The notes: generated from the letters alone by a model not told the origin. Shown: positions 1 through 10,705, counted from the stretch's first letter. The stretch is 64,000 nt of DNA from an uncultured Pseudanabaenaceae cyanobacterium (GCA_938002085.1 CALLAT010000060.1:1-64000); one strand, 5' to 3'. Program-made: numbers and translations.

Positions 1-172
1 GCCCTGCTAGGTCAAAGTTTCGCTCTCCCGTCTCTGAGCCCGTCGGCGCCATAATAACCAGCTCTCCCTGGGCTGTCCGTTCAAAGCGCCAGTCCTTATT
101 CAACTGACAAAAATCAAAAAATTGCTCCCCAGTCATGGGAACTGCCGGGGCAAGCTGAAGCGTCAGCGGCAT
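1..172 (-). CDS. Uma2 family (DUF820-type) endonuclease-like protein, N-terminal part, truncated by window edge
   Basis: Absent from the ORF track. Reverse-complement translation from ATG at 172: MPLTLQLAPAVPMTGEQFFDFCQLNKDWRFERTAQGELVIMAPTGSETGERNFDLAG..., the typical Uma2 N-terminus. Confidence 0.85.
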   Translation of the reverse strand, partial: MPLTLQLAPAVPMTGEQFFDFCQLNKDWRFERTAQGELVIMAPTGSETGERNFDLAG

Positions 173-330
173 TGATTCCACTGAGCTCTCTAAGGAGTTT
201 GCAACGGGCCACTGAGCAACCATGGCGCAGCCTCACTGTGAAGAGCAGGATTGCTCTATTTTGTCACTTCTCGTTCCGTGATGCCCAGCCAGAGAGATGC
301 CTGAATCACAGGCATGACTTGACGCCTGGT

Positions 331-1170
331 TTAAGAACGAGAATCAGTCTCCTCTTCTCGTCGTAGCTTTTCAATTTCGTCTCCAATAAGTTTTGCGGCC
401 TTGTCGTAGCGACCATTGGAAAGACGCTCAATATCTTCACCAGTAATGTAACCAATAGATTCGCGATAGCTCTTTTTAATTGCTTGCCCCCGGTGTTGCA
501 TGGCTTCTGCCTCTGGCCAACTGTTGACAAGTTTTACCTCAATATCACCGGACAGCATGTGTTGTAGTGTTTGGTTATGCTGTGTCAAGCTTTGCTGAAT
601 GTCAGCTTTAGCAGGAAGCAATTGGCGATGAATTCCAGGAGTCTCTCTTGTTAATTCGAGTATTTCTTTGGTGTTGCTGGTAATGAGAAATGTTCCATTA
701 GAAAATTCAGTCTCAAACTCAACAGTGAGCCAGTCTTGAGGGCGAAGCCTTAAAAACTGGAGAAAACGTGCCCACCATGAGGATGTCGGAAGGTGACAAA
801 TTCCGGCAATGGTGGTGTGATCGTCATTGACCATCACCCGAACAAAAGTGGCAGTATTGCACTTAGGAATAAAAATTATAGGCTGGCTTAGAAAACTCCA
901 CCAGGAACTTAACGACGCTGTGGAAAGCCTTTTGAGTTTTGGCTTTTTATTAGTCGCATTTTCAATAGCAGTAATAGTAACGTCCTCAACATCAGTCAGG
1001 TAGCGAAAGCCCAACGCCTCCAATGCGCTCTGGCTGAGGCGGTAAAACTTTTGGTTGACATTGCGAAAGTCTTTGGAGTCAACTTCTCGAAAAACATGTT
1101 GCTGTCCATCCATGCTTTTCATGTAGCTCATCAAATCGCGAGCTGATTCTTCAGGAGTTTGATAAGTCAT
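331..1170 (-). CDS. hypothetical protein (279 aa)
   Basis: Single long ORF; no family recognised. Confidence 0.6.
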   Translation of the reverse strand: MTYQTPEESARDLMSYMKSMDGQQHVFREVDSKDFRNVNQKFYRLSQSALEALGFRYLTDVEDVTITAIENATNKKPKLKRLSTASLSSWWSFLSQPIIFIPKCNTATFVRVMVNDDHTTIAGICHLPTSSWWARFLQFLRLRPQDWLTVEFETEFSNGTFLITSNTKEILELTRETPGIHRQLLPAKADIQQSLTQHNQTLQHMLSGDIEVKLVNSWPEAEAMQHRGQAIKKSYRESIGYITGEDIERLSNGRYDKAAKLIGDEIEKLRREEETDSRS

Positions 1171-1347
1171 GGCAAGGATGATGGCTCACTGGGCCAGGGC
1201 ACTGTGAAGATGACTGATTAGGCTAGGTCAAGCTTTATAATTCCCGAGCTGGCATGTCCGCTGTACACAAAGCGGTGTTTTCTCGTGATGAATGACCTTT
1301 CTAAATCACTGTTACCCTAGATAGGCGCTGTTTTTCGCCCGCCATCT

Positions 1348-3405
1348 ATGCCCCTCCAATACCCCACCACCCGCACCGTAGACCAAACCGACGACTACCA
1401 CGGCACAGTCGTCGCCGATCCCTACCGCTGGCTCGAAGACCCCAACAGCGACGAAACCAAAGCCTGGGTCGAAGCCCAGAACGAAGTCACCTTTGGTCAT
1501 TTGAATGGGCTGGGCGATCGCGAGCAAATCAAACAGCGCCTCACCAAACTCTGGAACTACGAACGCTACGGCATTCCCTTCAAGCGCGGTGAAGGCGATG
1601 CAACACGCTACTTCTTCTTCAAAAACGACGGCCTGCAAAACCAAAGCGTTCTCTACAGCCAAATTGGATTAGATGGTGAGCCAACTGTTCTCCTCGACCC
1701 CAATGGTCTCAGCGACGATGGCACCGTTGCCCTCTCCAGCATGTCCATCAGCGAAGACGGCAAGCGCATGGCCTATGGCCTCTCCAGCTCTGGCTCAGAC
1801 TGGCAAGAGTGGAAGGTGCGCAATGTCGAGACGGGTGAAGACCTGAGCGACCATATCAAATGGGTCAAGTTTTCCGGTGCCTCCTGGAATAAGGACGGCT
1901 CCGGCTTCTTCTACTCACGCTACGATGAGCCCAATGCTGAGACCCAGTTTGAGGATGTCAACTACTTTCAAAAGTTGTACTACCACCAAATTGGCCAGGC
2001 CCAGTCTGAAGATGTGCTGATCTACGATCGCCCCGATCAAAAAGAATGGGGCTTCGGCGGCGACGTCACCGAAGATGGCAAGTACCTGGAAATCTCAGTC
2101 TGGCGCGGCACCGAGCGCAAGAACCTAATCTTCTATAAAGACCTCACCGACCCCAACGCCGAAGTTGTCGAACTGATCTCTGAATTCGAAGCCCAATTCA
2201 ACCTGATCGATAACGAAGGCTCCATCTGGTGGTTCAAAACCGACTTGGGCGCTCCCCGAGGCCGAGTCATTGCTATCGACCTAGCTAACCCCGACCGAGC
2301 TAACTGGAAAGAACTCATCCCCGAAGCTGAGGAAACCCTCCAAGGCGTTGGCGTCATCAACAACCAATTTGTTGCTTCTTACCTCAAAGACGCCCGCACC
2401 CAAATCAAAACCTTCAACCTCGACGGCAGCTTGGATCGCGAAGTTGAGCTGCCCGGCATCGGTGCAGCGGGCGGTTTCGGCGGCAAGCGCGAAGATAGCG
2501 AAACCTTCTATAGCTTCACCAGCTTCACCACCCCCACCGCCATCTACCGCTACGACTTCGCTAAGAACGAAAGCACACCCTTTCGTCAGCCCCAAGTGGA
2601 CTTCAACTCGGCCGACTACACCACGGAGCAGGTCTTCTACAGCAGCAAAGACGGCACCAAGGTGCCCATGTTCATCTCCTATAAGAAGGGCCTGGAGCGT
2701 AACGGCGAGAATCCCACTATTCTTTATGGATATGGTGGGTTCAACGTTTCGCTGCCTCCTTCTTTTTCTCCGGCCAACTTGGTTTGGATGGAAATGGGCG
2801 GTGTCTATGCCCTGCCCAACCTGCGCGGCGGTGGCGAGTACGGTGAAGCCTGGCACCAGGCGGGGACGAAGCTGAATAAGCAGAACGTCTTCGATGACTT
2901 CATCACCGCTGCGGAATGGTTGATTGAGAATAAGTACACTGCGTCCAGCAAGCTCGCCATCTCGGGTGGCAGCAACGGGGGGCTCCTGGTCGGAGCCTGC
3001 ATGGCCCAGCGTCCAGATCTTTACGCCGCTGCCTTACCTGCCGTGGGGGTTTTGGACATGTTGCGCTTCCACAAGTTCACCATCGGCTGGGCCTGGTGCT
3101 CAGACTATGGCTCCTCGGAAAATGCCGATGAGTTTGAAGCGCTCTATGCCTACTCGCCATTGCATAACCTTAAGCCCGGTACGATCTACCCAGCAACGAT
3201 GGTGACCACCGCTGACCATGACGATCGCGTTGTCCCTGCCCATAGTTTCAAATTCGCCGCTGCCCTCCAAGCGGCTCACGAAGGCGATAATCCAGTGCTC
3301 ATTCGTATCGAAACCAAGGCGGGCCACGGTGCAGGTAAGCCTACGGCCAAAGTCATTGAAGAGGCGGCGGATAAGTGGGCCTTTGTGCGATCGGCCATGG
3401 CTTAA
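1348..3405 (+). CDS. prolyl oligopeptidase family (S9A) serine peptidase
   Basis: 685 aa; N-term [41 protein letters not shown]; catalytic GGSNGGLL and C-terminal [11 protein letters not shown]. Confidence 0.95.
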   Translation: MPLQYPTTRTVDQTDDYHGTVVADPYRWLEDPNSDETKAWVEAQNEVTFGHLNGLGDREQIKQRLTKLWNYERYGIPFKRGEGDATRYFFFKNDGLQNQSVLYSQIGLDGEPTVLLDPNGLSDDGTVALSSMSISEDGKRMAYGLSSSGSDWQEWKVRNVETGEDLSDHIKWVKFSGASWNKDGSGFFYSRYDEPNAETQFEDVNYFQKLYYHQIGQAQSEDVLIYDRPDQKEWGFGGDVTEDGKYLEISVWRGTERKNLIFYKDLTDPNAEVVELISEFEAQFNLIDNEGSIWWFKTDLGAPRGRVIAIDLANPDRANWKELIPEAEETLQGVGVINNQFVASYLKDARTQIKTFNLDGSLDREVELPGIGAAGGFGGKREDSETFYSFTSFTTPTAIYRYDFAKNESTPFRQPQVDFNSADYTTEQVFYSSKDGTKVPMFISYKKGLERNGENPTILYGYGGFNVSLPPSFSPANLVWMEMGGVYALPNLRGGGEYGEAWHQAGTKLNKQNVFDDFITAAEWLIENKYTASSKLAISGGSNGGLLVGACMAQRPDLYAAALPAVGVLDMLRFHKFTIGWAWCSDYGSSENADEFEALYAYSPLHNLKPGTIYPATMVTTADHDDRVVPAHSFKFAAALQAAHEGDNPVLIRIETKAGHGAGKPTAKVIEEAADKWAFVRSAMA

Positions 3406-3526
3406 TTTCAACCATGTCCAAAAACACCCGGCGTTTCTTCCATCAACCTGATCTGCATCTCAGTTGAATCAAAAACACCGGGTGTTTGTCGCGATAGGCT
3501 CTGCTTCAAGCCTGGGACTGGGCTTA

Positions 3527-3823
3527 TTACTGGGTTGCGGCTTCTTGGGGTGCAGCTTCCGGGGGTAGGGCAACTGCTTGGGCTGAATGGGGCGTTAGGG
3601 TTGGTGTCGAGACTGTGACAAGGTTGGGGCTGGGAATCGCTCGATTGCTGTTACTTGCTGCGGGCCAAAAGGGAAAGCTTTGACGCTTGTCGTAATTGGA
3701 AGCGATCGCCAACCCCAGCCCAGCCAAGGCCAGCACTGGCACAGAGAACTCCGTGTTATTGAGCCATTCCCACAGCTGGGAAAGGGCAAAGAGAACAACG
3801 ACAGTCGCGATCCAAAGTTGCAT
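3527..3823 (-). CDS. small conserved cyanobacterial membrane protein
   Basis: Start trimmed to MQLWIATVVVLFALSQLWEWL; hydrophobic segments, ...AIASNYDKRQSFPF. Confidence 0.55.
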   Translation of the reverse strand: MQLWIATVVVLFALSQLWEWLNNTEFSVPVLALAGLGLAIASNYDKRQSFPFWPAASNSNRAIPSPNLVTVSTPTLTPHSAQAVALPPEAAPQEAATQ

Positions 3824-3951
3824 GATTTGCTCCTCCTGGGGCTGTGGAACATGACTCACCTGGGCCTGAGCCAAAACCGTCCCCGCGTCTCTAATCCATT
3901 AGGCTATTGCCAGGGCAACTATAGCGGTTGGCATAGATTAATGGGTAGTTC

Positions 3952-4896
3952 ATGAAAACTATAGCGAAGCAACTCCGAAATGGCGAATGGGTCCGCAACC
4001 CCCATAACCGCCTTAGAGTTGGCGTCGCAATGCTGGTGCTGCTGACAATGCTGTGGGGCAGCTCGTTTGTCCTGCTCAAGGATGCCTTGGATGACTTTCC
4101 AGCGGGGAGCCTGATGGGGCTGCGCTTTAGTTTGAGTGCGTTGGCGCTGCTGCCCCTGGTGGGGCGATCGCTCCAACCCAGCAATGGTAGGCTCCCTCCC
4201 GGACTGCTGCGAGCCGGAGTCGAACTGGGGCTGCTGCTGTTTGCGGGCTATGGGACTCAAACCGTGGGGCTGCTATACACCACCGTTCATCGCAGCGCCT
4301 TTATCACAGCCTTGAATGTGGTGGCTGTACCGCTGCTTCTGGGGCTGACGGGACGGCGGGTGGAGCATCGCATTTGGTTAGCGGCCCTAGTTGCGTTGGC
4401 TGGGGTCGGTTTGTTGTCCTACGATGGCACCCCGCTTAATTGGGGAGATTTCTGGACCTTGGGGACCGCGATTTCCTATGCCTTCTACGTCATTCGCGTT
4501 GACCATTACGTGATACGTTTCCCTGCCCTGGCGCTTTCCACCGTCCAACTGTTTTTTATGGCAGGACTTTCTCTGCTGTGGATGCTGCTTCAGGAACGGG
4601 CTTGGCTCAGTGACATGTTTCAAACCGAAGCTTGGCTGAGCTTGCCCTGGGGCATGCTGCTGTTTTTGGCCCTGGTTTGTACCACCTTAACTACGCTGCT
4701 TCAGCTGTGGGGCCAGCAGTGGGTGTCGCCTGCTCGGGCTTCGGTGCTGTTTTCCCTAGAGCCGGTGTGGGCTTCGCTGTTTGCATTTTTGCTGCTCCAG
4801 GAGAGCTTGAGCCCCCAGGGCATTGCCGGGGCTGTGGCGATTGTTAGCGCCAGCCTGCTTGCCATTTCCCCACGGGGAAGTACCACTGCTGTGTAA
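3952..4896 (+). CDS. EamA/DMT family transporter
   Basis: 314 aa, ~10 hydrophobic segments, LTMLWGSSFVLLKDAL and EPVWASLFAFLLLQE motifs. Confidence 0.9.
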   Translation: MKTIAKQLRNGEWVRNPHNRLRVGVAMLVLLTMLWGSSFVLLKDALDDFPAGSLMGLRFSLSALALLPLVGRSLQPSNGRLPPGLLRAGVELGLLLFAGYGTQTVGLLYTTVHRSAFITALNVVAVPLLLGLTGRRVEHRIWLAALVALAGVGLLSYDGTPLNWGDFWTLGTAISYAFYVIRVDHYVIRFPALALSTVQLFFMAGLSLLWMLLQERAWLSDMFQTEAWLSLPWGMLLFLALVCTTLTTLLQLWGQQWVSPARASVLFSLEPVWASLFAFLLLQESLSPQGIAGAVAIVSASLLAISPRGSTTAV

Positions 4897-4948
4897 GAAA
4901 ACGCCCGGAGATGAGCGGAGGACTGAACTGTTTGTTGAACTAGCGTTC

Positions 4949-5860
4949 TTAGGCAACGGATTCCATCCAGGAGATACATTGCGCCATGCGTTGACGCATC
5001 TCCTCAACACCGGCTTGGTAGCGGCGTCCATGGCCGGGCAGCACCCATTGAAAATCATAGTTTGCGAGTTGCTTCATGGATTCCACTTGAATCTCCCAGT
5101 CGTACCAACAGAAGCGGTTGAAGCCTACGAGCTGATTTAGCCGATTCGACCAGGCCAGATGGTCACCCGTGAATAAGTATTGGTCGTTGTACAGCAGAAC
5201 GGTGTGACCTTTGGTGTGCCCCGGTACGGGAAGGATTTTCAGGTCGGGAGCTAGTGCAAAGACATCGCTGCCGTCAAGCTGAAGTTCCACTGCTGCGGTG
5301 TCGCTGGTGATTTCGTCGGCGTGGAGGATGCGATCGCAACGTTGACCCTCCGGATTCCATTGGATATTGGCTTGACTGAAATGAGCTTGAAACTTGCCAT
5401 GATCAGCTACGTCGTCCCGATGGGTGAGGTAAAGATAGCGCACCCCGCCCATGGCTTCGAGTTGCTTCACCAACGGTGGTGAAAAGCGTGGCGAATCAAT
5501 TAGCACATTGCCTTCAGGCCGCTGAATAAAGTAGCTTGCGGCTCCGAAGGACTTCTTGGAGTGATAGCCGCAGTGATAAATGTTGGCTGTGATCGATAGC
5601 GGAAACTGCTCCTGAACCCGTTGAATTTCTTGGGGCTTTTCAACAGTACCAATAGAGGCTGTGGGACAAGAGAGCAATGCCTGCATGGCCCGATGGCGTT
5701 GGACGTCATCTTGGGGTTGCCGAGTCACGGCAGATAGACTGCCCAGACGACCAAAGGTCTCTGGGGCCATCCAGCGGCAGGTATCGCAGTCAATACAGCT
5801 GCTGTCCACATAGAAATTGCCGGGCTCGTTTTCGCTGCGACGCTGCTTCAGGTTGGCCAT
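4949..5860 (-). CDS. MBL-fold metallo-hydrolase with N-terminal ferredoxin-like Cys cluster
   Basis: CIDCDTCRWMAPETF near the N-terminus followed by MBL fold (THRDDVADHGKF, PGHTKGHTVLLY, FTGDHLAW). Confidence 0.85.
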   Translation of the reverse strand: MANLKQRRSENEPGNFYVDSSCIDCDTCRWMAPETFGRLGSLSAVTRQPQDDVQRHRAMQALLSCPTASIGTVEKPQEIQRVQEQFPLSITANIYHCGYHSKKSFGAASYFIQRPEGNVLIDSPRFSPPLVKQLEAMGGVRYLYLTHRDDVADHGKFQAHFSQANIQWNPEGQRCDRILHADEITSDTAAVELQLDGSDVFALAPDLKILPVPGHTKGHTVLLYNDQYLFTGDHLAWSNRLNQLVGFNRFCWYDWEIQVESMKQLANYDFQWVLPGHGRRYQAGVEEMRQRMAQCISWMESVA

Positions 5861-6384
5861 GGGACTCCTATCTCAGAATCTTTCTTAAATTATATCAATT
5901 TTGATTAATTCTGGCTGATAGTCAGATCGCCATCGCCAGCCCCCTGCTGGGGGCCGATAGAAGACTCTGCATGGGCGCCGCCTTGGCTCGAAAACACCGT
6001 TGTCTCTCTAGCCATTTCAGTCCAGACATGCTGGACCATGTTCCTGATGGTGTGAGCTGATGAAGCTGCCGCTGCTATCTCGCCGTTGTGGCCTCTGGGA
6101 CTCCTGGCTGGTTTGCCGAAGCCATGACTTGCTGGTGGTTGATGGTCAACTGGGAACTTTAAAGCATGATGCAATACACTCTTACTCATGAGTGCTCGGC
6201 TGGTGAGCTAGATGGGCTCCGGACCCCCTACTACATTTGTCATAGAATATGCGGGTTTGTTGCTCCGGTCTGAGTAAGTAGAAGGAAGTCTGCCTGGGCC
6301 TGCTTTTGAGCGGAGCCACCGAGGGTGGGCTGTTGGAGAAAGCGTACATTCTTTCTCAATTTATTATTCGCTCTACAAAGTGCC

Positions 6385-8052
6385 ATGGCATTGCGAGATC
6401 ACAATCGAACGAGTGCTCCTCGCTCTGTGGGTTTGCAGCAGCTTCTATTTGCTTGTTTTGTCACAGTTTCCATGGTGCCCCTGTCTTTTCTGGGGCTATG
6501 GGTTCAGCGCACGGCTTACCAGGCTGAGCTATCCGCCGTTGAAGATAAGCATTTACTCCTGGCCAAGAATTTGAGTGGGGCCCTGTCCCGTTATGCGACG
6601 GATTTGAAGGCAGTTTTTAAGGAGAAGTCGGAAGCACCCAATACAGTCGAGTCGGGTGAGGCCCATGAACTCTTGGGGGCCTTTAATTTGCAGGCGTTTG
6701 CCTGTCTTCAAGGGGATGCCTTGGTTTATAAGATGGGAGATGCGTCGGCTTTCCCGGTCACTGGATTAGCTGCCCTGGCTGAAGAGGTGGCCCAGGCCCG
6801 GCAGGCTCCGCAAACCACGGTGTTTAGCCCTGTGGTGATGAATGCAGAGGGCAAGCCCACTCTTTATATCTTGCGGGTGAATAGCAACGATAGCTTGGTC
6901 GTTGGTTCAGTGAGTACCGAATACTTTGCCAAAGTTCAAAAGACTGTGGCCTTTGGCGAGTTGGGCCATGCTGCCATCGTGGACCAGGCAGGACAAGCGA
7001 TCGCCCACCCTAAAGCTGATTGGCAGGCCTCTGCCAAAGATATGTCTAAGCTGCTGCCGGTACAGCGAATGATGGGGCAGAAGATTGGCGTATCTCAGTT
7101 TTACTCTCCTGCTCTGGAAGCAGACATGATTGCAGGCCATGCGTTTGTCCCGGAGACGGGTTGGGGGGTGATGATTCCTCAGCCTATGACAGAGCTGAAA
7201 TTACAAGCCCGCCACAGTCGCAATATTGCCCTATTGGTTTCCCTTACAGGGTTGCTTATTGCAGGAGCGATTAGCTGGCAGCTGGCACGTTACCTCATTG
7301 CTCCGATTCAGGCTTTGGTAGATGCCTCGAAGCAACTCTCTCAGGGGGAAGTGGTCGAGAGTCTTGGGGGCAATAAGAACTGGACCCCCAAGGAACTCAA
7401 TGGCTTGCTGATGGCTTTTAACCAAATGGCTGCGGAAGTGTCGCAGTCACGGCTGATGCTACAAGAGAAAGTTGCTGAGCGAACTCTTGAGCTGCGAGAA
7501 GAAGTGGAGGAGCGTCGCCGCCTGGAAGTAAAACTGATCGAAATGGCCAACCATGACGAGTTGACGGGGTTGCCCAATCGTCGCTGTTTGCTCAAGCATT
7601 TAACGCTGTTGGTGGTTGATTCAAGTCCCGGTGAGGATTCTACGCTGCTGTTGTTTATTGATTTAGATGGCTTTAAGGCGGTGAATGACACCTTTGGCCA
7701 CCAGGCTGGCGACGAATTGCTAGTGATGGTGACCTGCCGCTTGCGCGAGTCGTTGCAGGCGGATGATGGCCTATATCGCCTGGGGGGAGATGAGTTTGTC
7801 GTGACTCTGCCTCATCAGGAGGAGTCAGGGGCAGTGGAGTTGAGTGATGTTTTGATTCGGCAACTCAGTCAGCCCTTTTGGTTGAAAGGACAATCGGTTC
7901 AGATTGGTTGCAGTATCGGGATTCGCGAAATTCACCCAGGGATTGAGGACTTGACGGTGGATCGTATTTTGGCAGAAGCCGATGTGGCGATGTACCAGGC
8001 GAAGGTTAAGCGTAATTGTGCTGTGGTGTTTGAGTCAGTGGCTGCGAGCTAG
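6385..8052 (+). CDS. diguanylate cyclase with periplasmic sensor, HAMP and GGDEF domain
   Basis: Two TM segments, HAMP-like linker, NHDELTGLPNRRCL and RLGGDEFVV. ATG at 6385 preferred over upstream 6325. Confidence 0.9.
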   Translation: MALRDHNRTSAPRSVGLQQLLFACFVTVSMVPLSFLGLWVQRTAYQAELSAVEDKHLLLAKNLSGALSRYATDLKAVFKEKSEAPNTVESGEAHELLGAFNLQAFACLQGDALVYKMGDASAFPVTGLAALAEEVAQARQAPQTTVFSPVVMNAEGKPTLYILRVNSNDSLVVGSVSTEYFAKVQKTVAFGELGHAAIVDQAGQAIAHPKADWQASAKDMSKLLPVQRMMGQKIGVSQFYSPALEADMIAGHAFVPETGWGVMIPQPMTELKLQARHSRNIALLVSLTGLLIAGAISWQLARYLIAPIQALVDASKQLSQGEVVESLGGNKNWTPKELNGLLMAFNQMAAEVSQSRLMLQEKVAERTLELREEVEERRRLEVKLIEMANHDELTGLPNRRCLLKHLTLLVVDSSPGEDSTLLLFIDLDGFKAVNDTFGHQAGDELLVMVTCRLRESLQADDGLYRLGGDEFVVTLPHQEESGAVELSDVLIRQLSQPFWLKGQSVQIGCSIGIREIHPGIEDLTVDRILAEADVAMYQAKVKRNCAVVFESVAAS

Positions 8053-8074
8053 GCTGGCCATGGTTGGGGGCTGA

Positions 8075-8707
8075 CTATTGGCCAGGTTCGATGAAATTTC
8101 GCTCTTGTAAGAGGCGTTCAATTTTGGCGCGGTGGGCCGTTTCCCAGTCCGCTAGGGAGGTGGCTTCATCTTTGTCGGCGCGGGCCTTGGCGATCGCGTA
8201 AACCTGCTCCACCTCAGATGCGGGTACAACAGTGATGCCCTCCTCATCGGCAACGACCATATCCCCAGCTTGAACCATCACCCCGCCACATTGAACGGGT
8301 TGTTGCAATTCCCCCAGGGTTTGCTTGACTCCAGGGATAGGGATGACGCCGCGAGCAAAGACAGGGAATTGGTGATCGCGAACTTCTTCTAAATCTCGCA
8401 CCACGCCATCGACAATGAAGCCTGCAATGCCATGCTTTTGGGCGATCGCGCAAACGTTCCCTCCAGACACCGCAAAGTCGTTGTTATCCGCCTGAACCAC
8501 AATGACCGAGCCTGGCTTGGCACGGTAAATGGCGGCATGGAGCATGAGGTTGTCGCCGGGGGCACAGCGCACGGTGTAGGCTGGCCCGGCGATGCGGGGC
8601 ATGGGCTGCCACAGGGGGCGAATGCCGATGTCCATGAACTGTTCTCGGCCTAAGCCATCGGCATAGGCGGTGGGGGAGATCGCACGGAATTTAGCGTAGT
8701 CAGTCAT
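8075..8707 (-). CDS. RraA family protein
   Basis: AGPAYTVRCAPGDNLMLHAAI, GFIVDGVVRDLEEVR, GDMVVADEEGITVVP. Confidence 0.88.
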   Translation of the reverse strand: MTDYAKFRAISPTAYADGLGREQFMDIGIRPLWQPMPRIAGPAYTVRCAPGDNLMLHAAIYRAKPGSVIVVQADNNDFAVSGGNVCAIAQKHGIAGFIVDGVVRDLEEVRDHQFPVFARGVIPIPGVKQTLGELQQPVQCGGVMVQAGDMVVADEEGITVVPASEVEQVYAIAKARADKDEATSLADWETAHRAKIERLLQERNFIEPGQ

Positions 8708-8747
8708 GGAATCGGCAGTGGCTAGAGCGGCAGGAGAAGCGAGCGAG

Positions 8748-9653
8748 TTAGCTGTGCTCGACAGCGTAGGTTGCCACTAGCTTATACTCCGCCCCGGCGG
8801 CGACCTCAATCACCTCATTAGCAGCATTGACCGTTTCAACGCAAACCATCGTCTTGTAGGCATCGTCTTCCAGGTCAGCGGAATTCTTCGAAATCTCCGC
8901 CCAGGGATTCCAAATTACAGCGGTCTTGCTGCCCTCGGAATCAATCTTGATGCTGCGGCCCAGGGCTGCGTCTTCAATGCTGGAAGCTGGAGCGACATCC
9001 TTGTAGATGCGATCGACTTCCTGGCCAATCTCAATGGCACCGGCTTGTGCTTTCTCTGCGCTGCCATCGACTTTGTCGATGTACTGGGTGCCACCGAAGC
9101 CTTCGACTTTGGTTTTGCTGATGTCACCCACTTGGAAGTAGGTGTGCAGGGCCTGGGTGATCGAGAAGGCCTTGTCGCCCGTGTTGCGGGTGATGAGTTC
9201 CAGCTTGGCTGTTTTTCCGATGGTGATGGCGATCGCCAGTTCAAAGCCATAATCCCAAATCGCCCTGGTCTCATCGCTATCGCCGAAGCCCAACACAACC
9301 TTGGTGCCGCCATCACCCAGGGACTCCGTACTCTTCACCTCCCACATGCGATTGCGAGCAAAGCCATGGGCTGCACGACCCTTGCCTTCGGGGTCAGGGC
9401 CAAACCAAGGCCAGCAAATGGGAGCACCACCCTTAATAGCTTTACCAGGCTTGTAATAAGCGCTGGGGCTGAGGAACAGAACATCTTCCGCTTCACCTTT
9501 AGGTTGGAAGGAGAGGATTTGACCGCCGTAAACCGAGATGGTTGCTTTGGCGAGACTATTGCTGATCTCAATCATGGGCAAGCCGCCTTTGCCTTCTACG
9601 AAGGTGAGTTGGTCGGCGAGGGCATAGTCGCTGTTGAGCTGCTCAAGGGTCAT
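8748..9653 (-). CDS. D-hexose-6-phosphate mutarotase (aldose 1-epimerase-like)
   Basis: GGAPICWPWFGPDPEGKGRAAHGFARNRMWEV, ALHTYFQVGDI, VWNPWAEIS. Confidence 0.92.
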   Translation of the reverse strand: MTLEQLNSDYALADQLTFVEGKGGLPMIEISNSLAKATISVYGGQILSFQPKGEAEDVLFLSPSAYYKPGKAIKGGAPICWPWFGPDPEGKGRAAHGFARNRMWEVKSTESLGDGGTKVVLGFGDSDETRAIWDYGFELAIAITIGKTAKLELITRNTGDKAFSITQALHTYFQVGDISKTKVEGFGGTQYIDKVDGSAEKAQAGAIEIGQEVDRIYKDVAPASSIEDAALGRSIKIDSEGSKTAVIWNPWAEISKNSADLEDDAYKTMVCVETVNAANEVIEVAAGAEYKLVATYAVEHS

Positions 9654-9799
9654 GGCGTCTTCCCATAGGTAATAGATCTATTCCCTAGTATGGAAGCTCG
9701 GGGAACGATTCCCACTTAAAGGTCAGACCAATGGCCTATCGCCATGGGCCATCGGCCAAGCCTGGGCGATAATAGCAATGCCTTTCAACCCGCTGTGCC

Positions 9800-10291
9800 A
9801 TGTCAAAATTTGAAGCCGCCGCCGAGGCCTACCGCACCTTCACCGACAACTTCAACAGCATCGTCCTCAGCACCGTCAGCGCCGACGGCATTCCCAACGC
9901 CAGCTACGCCCCCTGCGTCATCGACAAAGCCCGCAACATCTACATCTACGTCAGCGGCCTCTCCACCCACACCCAGAACCTCAACGCCGTCCCCAAAGCC
10001 AGCATCCTCTTCCTCGAAGACGAACAAGACACCCAACAAATCTTCGCCCGCAAACGCCTCAGCTACGACTGCACCGCCAGCCTCATCCCCGCCAGTGATC
10101 CCGAATGGACCCAAGTCGCCGACCAATTTGAGCACCGTTTTGGAAAGATGGTCGAGCTACTCCGCAGCCTGCCTGATTTCCGGATCTTTAAGCTGACGCC
10201 TACGAAGGGTCGGTTTGTGGTGGGCTTTGGGTCGGCCTTTGCCGTGGATGCCAGTGACTTGACGAAGTTGGTGCATATCAAAGGCTCATGA
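9800..10291 (+). CDS. HugZ/pyridoxamine 5'-phosphate oxidase-like family protein
   Basis: FNSIVLSTVSADGIPNASYAPCVIDKARNIYIYVSGLSTHTQNL; C-term GRFVVGFGSAFAV. Confidence 0.85.
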   Translation: MSKFEAAAEAYRTFTDNFNSIVLSTVSADGIPNASYAPCVIDKARNIYIYVSGLSTHTQNLNAVPKASILFLEDEQDTQQIFARKRLSYDCTASLIPASDPEWTQVADQFEHRFGKMVELLRSLPDFRIFKLTPTKGRFVVGFGSAFAVDASDLTKLVHIKGS

Positions 10292-10295
10292 GCCC

Positions 10296-10518
10296 ACAGC
10301 CTCCTCTTCCCCTAGCCCCTACTCCTGAAGGAGCAGGGGGACCGAGCCCAAGGTTTAAACCTGCCGTAAGCCCCAGCACTTTGATCCGCGTAAGCGGTAG
10401 CCTCAAACCAACAGCCTCCTCTTCCCCTAGCCCCTACTCCTGAAGGAGCAGGGGGACCGATCCCAAGGCTTAAACCTGCCGTAAGCCCCAGCACTTTGAT
10501 CCGCGTAAGCGGTAGCCC
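10296..10518. repeat. tandem ~115-bp direct duplication with internal hairpins
   Basis: Unit acagcctcctcttcccctagcccctactcctgaaggagcagggggaccga...gatccgcgtaagcggtagcc at 10296 and again at 10411. Inner palindromes CCCCTaCTCCtgaAGGAGcAGGGG (approximate) and CCGC-GTAA-GCGG. Confidence 0.9.
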
Positions 10519-10628
10519 AAACGTCACGACCAGCCCAGAGAAACGCACGTCAACCTGCAATCTCCTCATCCTAGAAGTCATGAGCCGCAAGGTTCAGGGG
10601 GTTAACCCGTCTGGGGGATAATCCCCCA

Positions 10629-10648
10629 ATCGGCGGGAGTTTGAGGGC
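10629..10648 (-). repeat. dispersed repeat core (shared with 22930-22949, inverted)
   Basis: atcggcgggagtttgagggc is the exact reverse complement of gccctcaaactcccgccgat at 22930. Flanked by hairpins GGGGGATAATCCCCC and GAGGGCAGGGCCCTC. Confidence 0.75.
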
Positions 10649-10705
10649 AGGGCCCTCAAGGCTGCTGGATTTGCCGCTTGCCTCTTAGCAAGCCCAGCTG
10701 AAGCA

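Noticed and set aside
2281-2856. 191-aa antisense ORF inside the prolyl oligopeptidase
   Set aside because: Shadow ORF of a clearly coding gene with C-ending codons; similar antisense ORFs across ols, accA and the kinase were also dropped.
9803-10135. 110-aa Asp/Gly/Val-rich antisense ORF
   Set aside because: Composition artefact of C-ending codons in the HugZ-like gene on the other strand.
10312-10590. 92-aa minus-strand ORF
   Set aside because: Lies entirely in the tandem 115-bp non-coding repeat; the apparent peptide repeats merely mirror the DNA duplication.
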